A stretch of 64,000 nucleotides of DNA from Portunus trituberculatus. Taxonomy: Eukaryota > Arthropoda > Malacostraca > Decapoda > Portunidae. A program made the translations under genes and the position numbers. Under the pieces are notes generated by a model. That model had not been told where the DNA came from, ran no database searches, and saw only the letters and a program-made list of their open reading frames with translations. Of the stretch, positions 58,260-64,000 are shown piece by piece. The stretch lies in contig NC_059287.1 in the NCBI RefSeq assembly GCF_017591435.1, positions 8,503,924-8,567,923 on the forward strand. The letters run 5' to 3'. Each line of letters opens with the position of its first letter. Position 1 is the first letter of the stretch.

Positions 58260-58812
58260 GTTGTGTTTACATATTCTTTGTTTTGTTGTTTTCTCTTATT
58301 ATTTTTTGCTTTCTCTTATTATTTCTTGCTTTTCCCTTTACTTTAAATACACTTCTAGTATTTAGAATGGTAAATGATAAATACATGTTAATTTAGCCAA
58401 ATGGAAAAGCTCAGAGGAAGATGGTGACTGACTGGTGAGTGGTGAAGGCAGTGACGCAGTGAGTGTTGTGTTTAAATATTCTTTGTTTTGTTGCTTTCTC
58501 TTATTATTTTTTTGCTTTCTCTTATTATTTCTTGCTTTTCCATTTACTTTAAATACACTTCTAGTATTTAGAATGGTAAATAATAAAAACATGTTAATTT
58601 AGCTAAATGGAAGAACTCAGAGGGAGATGGTGACTGACTGTGGAGTGAGTGGTGAAGGCAATGACTCAGTTAGTGTTGTGTTTACATATTCTTTGTTTGT
58701 TGTTTTTTCTTATTATTTTTTGCTTTCTCTTATTATTTCTTGCTTCTCCCTTTACTTTAAATACACTTCTAGTATATAAAATGGTAAATAATAAAAATGT
58801 TAATTTAGCCAA
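58260..58812. repeat. Tandem repeat, right part (~206-bp units)
   Basis: Units of the array begun at 51091: the AAGCTCAGAGGAAGATGG word at 58407 and a variant at 58613. Units are longer than on the left because a CTTTCTCTTATTATTT block is duplicated within them. Confidence 0.85.
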
Positions 58813-58920
58813 ATAAATAAAGTATTTTGTACAAAGTTTTTGGACCACATCCCGCATCCCCCCTATTATCTATTGTTTCTTATAAGAATTACATGTTTGT
58901 TTTACGCGAATTTTGACATA

Positions 58921-59841
58921 CAGGCAACCCCTGCTTAACGAAGGTTCACACAACGAAACTTCGCTACAACGGTTTTATTTTACTACCATCTGCTCGTATA
59001 ACGAACACCAAAATCACTTCAACGAAGTTTTATCCAGGCAGTTTTTTCCAAGCTTGAAAGCACCGCCATATCGCGCAAGCCGACAGGCTTTTGAATACAC
59101 AATCGCCTCTCGTGGACAACACGCGCACCACTCACTGTTAATGTTCAAAACATTAACAGCTTCAGCAGCAGCTCGTCTTCTCTCGCTCAATTTACCACCA
59201 AAATGCCCGGCAATGTCGCCTAGCATTGCTAAGAAGACCAGGAAGTCTCTTACTCTCTAAGTGAAGCTGGATATTATTCACAGACACGGGAAAGGCAAGA
59301 AAACTAATAGCATTGCTCGCCACCATCTTGACTCCATCTACTGTCTCTACTATTTTCAAGTCAGCAGACTCTAGTAAGAAGGCTGGTGAGACCGTATCTT
59401 CCTTGCAAGCTAAAAGAACCACCTGAACTCGTGACTCTACAATGGATAAAATGGAAAGCCTTGTGGAAATGTGGTACATAAGTTTTGTAAGTAATACAAT
59501 GATGCGCCCTTTGTTTACATTCCACAGGTTGCCGGTTAGTGTCTTTCCTGTTTCACTCTCCCTCCCTTCATAAATTTAAGATCATCAACATTATAAAGTT
59601 ATGTACATACATACATTAGTGTACACTATAATGACTTAAATTAAACTGCCTAAATGTTTAACTTCATAATTTTTACTTTCATTAAACCTTTCACTGTACT
59701 ATGATGCGCTCTCGCTTTGTTTACTCTCAATGGAAGTTCAAGTCGGCGGTTAAATTTGTTATAATCGGATTGCTTAACGAAGTTTCACTTAACGAAGGGT
59801 TTTTAAGGAATGTAACCCCTTCGTTAAGCGGGGGTTGCCTG
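58921..59841 (+). mobile_element. Tigger-derived MITE, family T, copy 3 (complete, 921 bp)
   Basis: TIRs CAGGCAACCCCTGCTTAACG and (reverse complement) CAGGCAACCCCCGCTTAACG; TA at 58919-58920 and 59842-59843. Same truncated HTH start as copy 2. It lies within the right end of the invaded Tigger. Confidence 0.93.
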
Positions 59842-59892
59842 TATGCGATGCCTCTTGGACGCATCTATCGCGTAAATCAAGAGTTATCTGTA

Positions 59893-60310
59893 CAGGGGAT
59901 CCTCGCAATTCGACGGGGTTAGAGTGGTTTTTCATGGGTCGAATTAGCGTTAATTCGAATCGTAAAAAATGTTTCCCCTTAGAATACTTAGGAATTAGGG
60001 GGGATAGGGACCAACCTCCAGCCTAGACCCCCAAAACATTACTATAACCTTTAAAAACACTAATCTAGACTAAATCTAACTTTTTTTTATTAAACACATT
60101 AGGGTGCTGTACAGTACATTTTTGGAAATGAAAACACTTCCATGATGCAGCTGTCTCACGGCACTTGTCCCTGTTCTTCCAAATTATTGATACTGTTGAT
60201 CTAGGGACACCCATTTGTAGTACAACAACACTGTGAACTATACCTGCATCACACTTTCTTATAAGCTCAAGCTTATCTTTGAAAGGCAGGAAGTTGTGCT
60301 TCTTAGGGCT
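59893..60310 (-). pseudogene. Tigger-like transposase HTH remnant and terminal sequence
   Basis: 59893 starts CAGGGGATCCTCGCAATTCG, a Tigger-type TIR. On the minus strand, 60300-60150 reads KHNFLPFKDKLELIRKCDAG and then LQMGVPRSTVSIIWKNRDKC, a psq/CENP-B helix-turn-helix. The rest of the enzyme and the second TIR were not found. Confidence 0.65.
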
Positions 60311-60560
60311 TGGGAATGCCGGCTGGGGCGAGAGTGACGCAGATTAAGCAACGCACAGGCCACAAGGCTGCCACTCTAAATTTTCATTCTCCCTACCACT
60401 CGTGCATTTCCTCCTACTTTCACCTACCACTCATGCACATTTTCCCCTATTTTCACCTACACCAATCCCAAAATTCCTTTTTGTACATGCATATATTGTT
60501 GTGTAAAAATAAACATATATATACTTTTTGCAGTTTTATTCTTTTACTACAAAAGAAATA

Positions 60561-60926
<366 letters not shown>

Positions 60927-61268
60927 ACCCAAATAAAAAACTAAAACCCATCCGTATCTACCCATAGGGCGTTGGCCATGTCTGCCGTAAGACTATGCCA
61001 AATCTAAACAAGCTACTCACTGTCCTGTAGTCATAGCATTATAAAAAAATAACGTTCTCAGAACATTCAGAAACCTTAATTAAGTGGTAGATGATGTAAA
61101 TAATTGTCATACGAAAATAAATTAAGCTAGTTCATATACATGGACGGTGATGTGTCATATCAGGTCAGGCGATGTTGCCACTCACGACCCAGGTGGAATT
61201 TCCCGAGGAGGTTGGGGGGGTGAGTCAGGTCGCCACGCACATGTCGCTTCACTTCTCTGGTCACTACC

Positions 61269-61457
61269 ATGGAAGGACCCCCTGACGCTTCCCCGTCATA
61301 CCCTGTCTTGCGCAGCCAGACCAAGGAATTCATATTCCGCCTTAATAGATATTTCTTGCAAGAGAAAGCAAATCGGGCGACACTCTTACCTTTAACTCAA
61401 GCAAGGAACCACTCAATATATTACTCTGTGTTTCTACTCGTATGTGCACTTATTTGA
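61269..61457 (+). pseudogene. Possible transposase N-terminal fragment
   Basis: Reads VLRSQTKEFIFRLNRYFLQE then LPLTQARN. The RSQ-KE...RLN.F..E pattern recalls the start of arthropod IS630/Tc1-related transposases, but no HTH or DDE follows and the frame ends after 62 codons. Weak call. Confidence 0.25.
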
Positions 61458-61691
61458 CAAACATGTAAATTACTTGTCTCATTTTCATGTATATAACCGG
61501 AATCTTTATTGCATTTAATGTACTATATAGCTGCATAGGTATTTGGGTCTCTTCTGACTTCTTTTAATGAAATAGAGAACGATGATCTCTCCGTTTTCTT
61601 TGAAGAAGGTAGTGGTATAGCAGTGGCTATGTCGCACCCAAGAGGAGCCACACCTTGTGGGTAGCTACGGATGAGTTCTAGTATAGTATAT

Positions 61692-62055
61692 AATTTTCTT
61701 CTCCCAAGCCTCTACTTACCAGAGGTGTAATTGCCAGAACCATCCGACAACTCCAACATGGTTGAAAATCGCTGTAAAGAGAAGGGTGTGTCGCCCGTAG
61801 CGTAGGTTAGTCTGTCGAGTCGCCTCAGGGTCTGTCTGTTTAGTCCTGAGTACCAAGTGCCACATTTTCTCTTGTCCCACAGTGAAGCAGGAAGGAGAAC
61901 AAAGGACCGGTATAGCATTTTCTTCTCCCAAGCTTCTACTTTCCGATCGTGTAACTGCCAGCATTATCCACCAACTCCAACAAGGTTGAAAATCGCGGAA
62001 AAGAGAAGGTAAATTCGCCCTTAACGTGTGCTGGTCTGTCGCGTCCCCAGTGAGT
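61692..62055. repeat. Diverged direct duplication (~228-bp offset)
   Basis: 61692-61830 (CTCCCAAGCCTCTACTTACC onward) and 61920-62055 (CTCCCAAGCTTCTACTTTCC onward) align over about 135 bp. They sit just upstream of the ATG at 62163 and could be duplicated 5' UTR or promoter sequence. Confidence 0.65.
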
Positions 62056-62162
62056 CAGGACCGGGAACCAAGTGACCATTCTTCCCGCATTCTCCCACGC
62101 CACGCGTCTGTGCATTCTCTTTTTTTTGTGTTTAAGCGTAGATTTATTACCTGCTACGTACC

Positions 62163-62480
62163 ATGGCTTCCACCAGCGGTGAGGGGGATGTGCAGGGGCA
62201 TACCCTAGTGGAGAAACAAGGGTGTAATCCAAGTGAATGGAAGAAAAACAAAGCAAAAAGGAAGCTTAACACCAGTCAAGAGTATGCGAGTAGTGTCACC
62301 GGAAAAGTTGTGAAACGGAGGGAAATAGGGGCACCATGTAGGGATGATTGCTTTGAAAAGATGGGAATGAATAATATCAAGGCTATTCATGAGTCATTTT
62401 GGGGTTTAGGTGACTACTTTGCCAAATGCCTTTATTCAAAAGTTTTGTGTGAAAGGTGTGGTGAAGAGGCGTCGTGTTAA
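62163..62480 (+). pseudogene. DUF7869-type protein, N-terminal exon (partial)
   Basis: Start ACCATGG at 62163. Key segments: WKKNKAKRKLNTSQEY, REIGAPCRDDCFEKMG, and IHESFWGLGDYF. I recall the series of W-x-x-N-x-x-K, G-x-x-Y, PC-x-x-x-CF and FW-x-LGD from the N-terminal part of arthropod DUF7869-containing proteins; this is pattern memory, not a search. The frame goes to a stop at 62480, while the +1 frame continues KRRRVKMHGD, so a 1-base indel may be present. A C-terminal relative is at 11160-11660. Function unknown. Confidence 0.45.
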
Positions 62481-62635
62481 AATGCATGGTGATCACCCCC
62501 ATACTTACTTATTTTACTTATTTATTTACTTTGACATCTCCTACATTAATATTGATGTGTTCGAGGTGAATAACATGTTTCTATTATCTTTATTATTTTT
62601 ATCGTATTTTTTATAAACGAAATCTCATGTAAACG

Positions 62636-62671
62636 AAACCTAACCTAATCTAATCTAACCTAACCTAACCC
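62636..62671. repeat. Short (CCTAA)n telomere-like tract
   Basis: About seven CTAAC/CTAAT units, the complement of the arthropod telomere repeat TTAGG. Imperfect and interstitial. Confidence 0.6.
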
Positions 62672-62847
62672 ACAGATAGGAATATAGTGTCTGATATCGT
62701 GGAGGGTAATAAAATGTATGTAATGTAGACATCGTAAGCTTTCATTTAAGACCAAATTGAGCTCCCTATCTTAATCCGTTCCGGAGATATCACATTCTGA
62801 AAGTCGCAAAACTTTGATCGCGTTTTTCTCAGTTTTTTTTAATTTTT

Positions 62848-63167
<320 letters not shown>

Positions 63168-63317
63168 AGGTCTCAGTTTACATCAGAGTTATGTTCCTGA
63201 AACATGACGTAAGTTGATTTTGTACGTAACTCGAGTTTCCGTACATTTCAAAGCATATTATCGAGTTTTCAACCAATCATTGTTTATGGTCTTTCAGGTA
63301 AGTAAAAGGTTATATTG

Positions 63318-63640
63318 TTATATTGTTATATTATTTACAACTTTGTAGGAATATGAAACACAAGCTTGTCTTTGTTGTTGATTAGGGCCACAAACGCGAA
63401 GGATTGCAGGTTGCCGAGAGGGGTGGACGCCAGAGGCTGCCAGGAGGGTGGGCAGGTCGAATGTTGTGACGCCTAGGGCGGACAGCTGGGAGCGTAGTGC
63501 AGTGCGGTGGGAGTAGAAGCATGGGCAGCGGAGCAGGAAATGCAATAGGGATCAGCAGACAGGCGCAGACGGTGCAAGTGAGCTGCGAGTGTCGTGTGGC
63601 CCAGGTGAAGGCTCCGGAGTTGTTATTGTTGTGATGGTGG
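63318..63640 (-). pseudogene. LINE C-terminal (post-RT) fragment
   Basis: On the minus strand: LHRLRLSADPYC in one frame (near 63570), then HFLLRCPCFYSHRTALRSQL from 63545, then TTFDLPTLLAASGVHPSRQP. This His/Cys-rich stretch is the usual C-terminus of arthropod I/jockey-like LINE proteins. The RT is absent. Confidence 0.65.
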
Positions 63641-64000
63641 GTGTGCGAGCCCTCAAGGTCGTCAACCTCCCCATTGTCATGGTAATGGGCTTTTCTTAGC
63701 ATCACTTTTCTTAGCATCACTGCTGTCACTAAGGAGTTTCTCTTTGGTGCCATTGAGCAAGACACTAAGAACTTGAGTCAGTAAATGCAGAAGTAGGATA
63801 ACACTCTTGCCAGGGGCGACGGTGTGGTGGAACTGAGGCAGGGTGTTATTGTATTCAAGCGTGAGGCGGGCGGTGTGGCAGATAACCACTAGTGATGCCT
63901 GGCGGCCAACAATAACAATAAATCCTGCGCTTTACGAATTATAAATTTTCAATTTTTTTAATCTTAAATTGCCTTATAGTGGACTGACGTAACTACGAGT
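63641..64000. other. Unassigned right edge
   Basis: No gene recognised. The final bases CGTAACTACGAGT resemble GTACGTAACTCGAGT near 63220, which may mark another transposon running off the window. Confidence 0.35.

Overview
This is a eukaryotic, almost entirely repetitive window, most likely from a decapod crustacean (possibly a crab). That assignment is an inference. It rests on the LINE, DIRS, hAT and Tigger families, which I recognise as typical of decapod genomes, and on very long (TC)n, (TA)n and (CA)n tracts. There is no bacterial-style gene organisation, operon, CRISPR array, rRNA or tRNA that I can see. Nearly every long reading frame belongs to a transposable element or is its antisense shadow.

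Layout. 1-6136: three minus-strand LINE copies (A1, A2, C1) joined head to tail through (GT)n/(AC)n tracts; C1 is split by a Tc1 element. 6137-9020: a Tigger transposon split by a 1,870-bp TA-flanked insertion, with a long inverted repeat just downstream (9199-10047). 10048-12590: little that can be named except a decayed DUF7869-like fragment. 12591-13010: an expanded (TC)n tract running into what looks like a host-gene exon (84 bp, acceptor and donor present). 13085-15375: CR1-like LINE. 15731-21992: a plus-strand LINE (family F) broken by two minus-strand insertions of its own family. 22660-25110: an old LINE (D) carrying a hAT MITE and a 410-bp tandem duplication. 25514-31282: a structurally complete DIRS retrotransposon. 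31441-49978: a LINE A copy (A3) split by a 15.4-kb TIR insertion that itself carries the LINE series A4-B1-A5-B2. 50758-59890: a Tigger element containing a ~190-206-bp tandem repeat, which contains a ~6.9-kb TIR element, which contains a complete hAT transposon and a hAT MITE. 59893-64000: Tigger fragments, two hairpin-plus-microsatellite repeats, a DUF7869-type N-terminal exon, a short telomere-like (CCTAA) tract and a LINE C-terminal fragment.

How the parts relate. The LINEs of families A, B and C share a 3' end made of tandem ACAAYTAGGTAAATAC-like units followed by (AC)n. New copies begin inside the (AC)n of the copy upstream, so each element appears to supply the next target. The DNA elements give clean target-site evidence: TA for Tc1, Tigger and several MITEs, and perfect 8-bp duplications for three hAT elements. 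The nesting therefore gives a relative insertion order. Coding regions are broken by many small indels, often in homopolymers, so some frameshifts could be assembly errors rather than biology. Positions of element ends without a stated target duplication are approximate.
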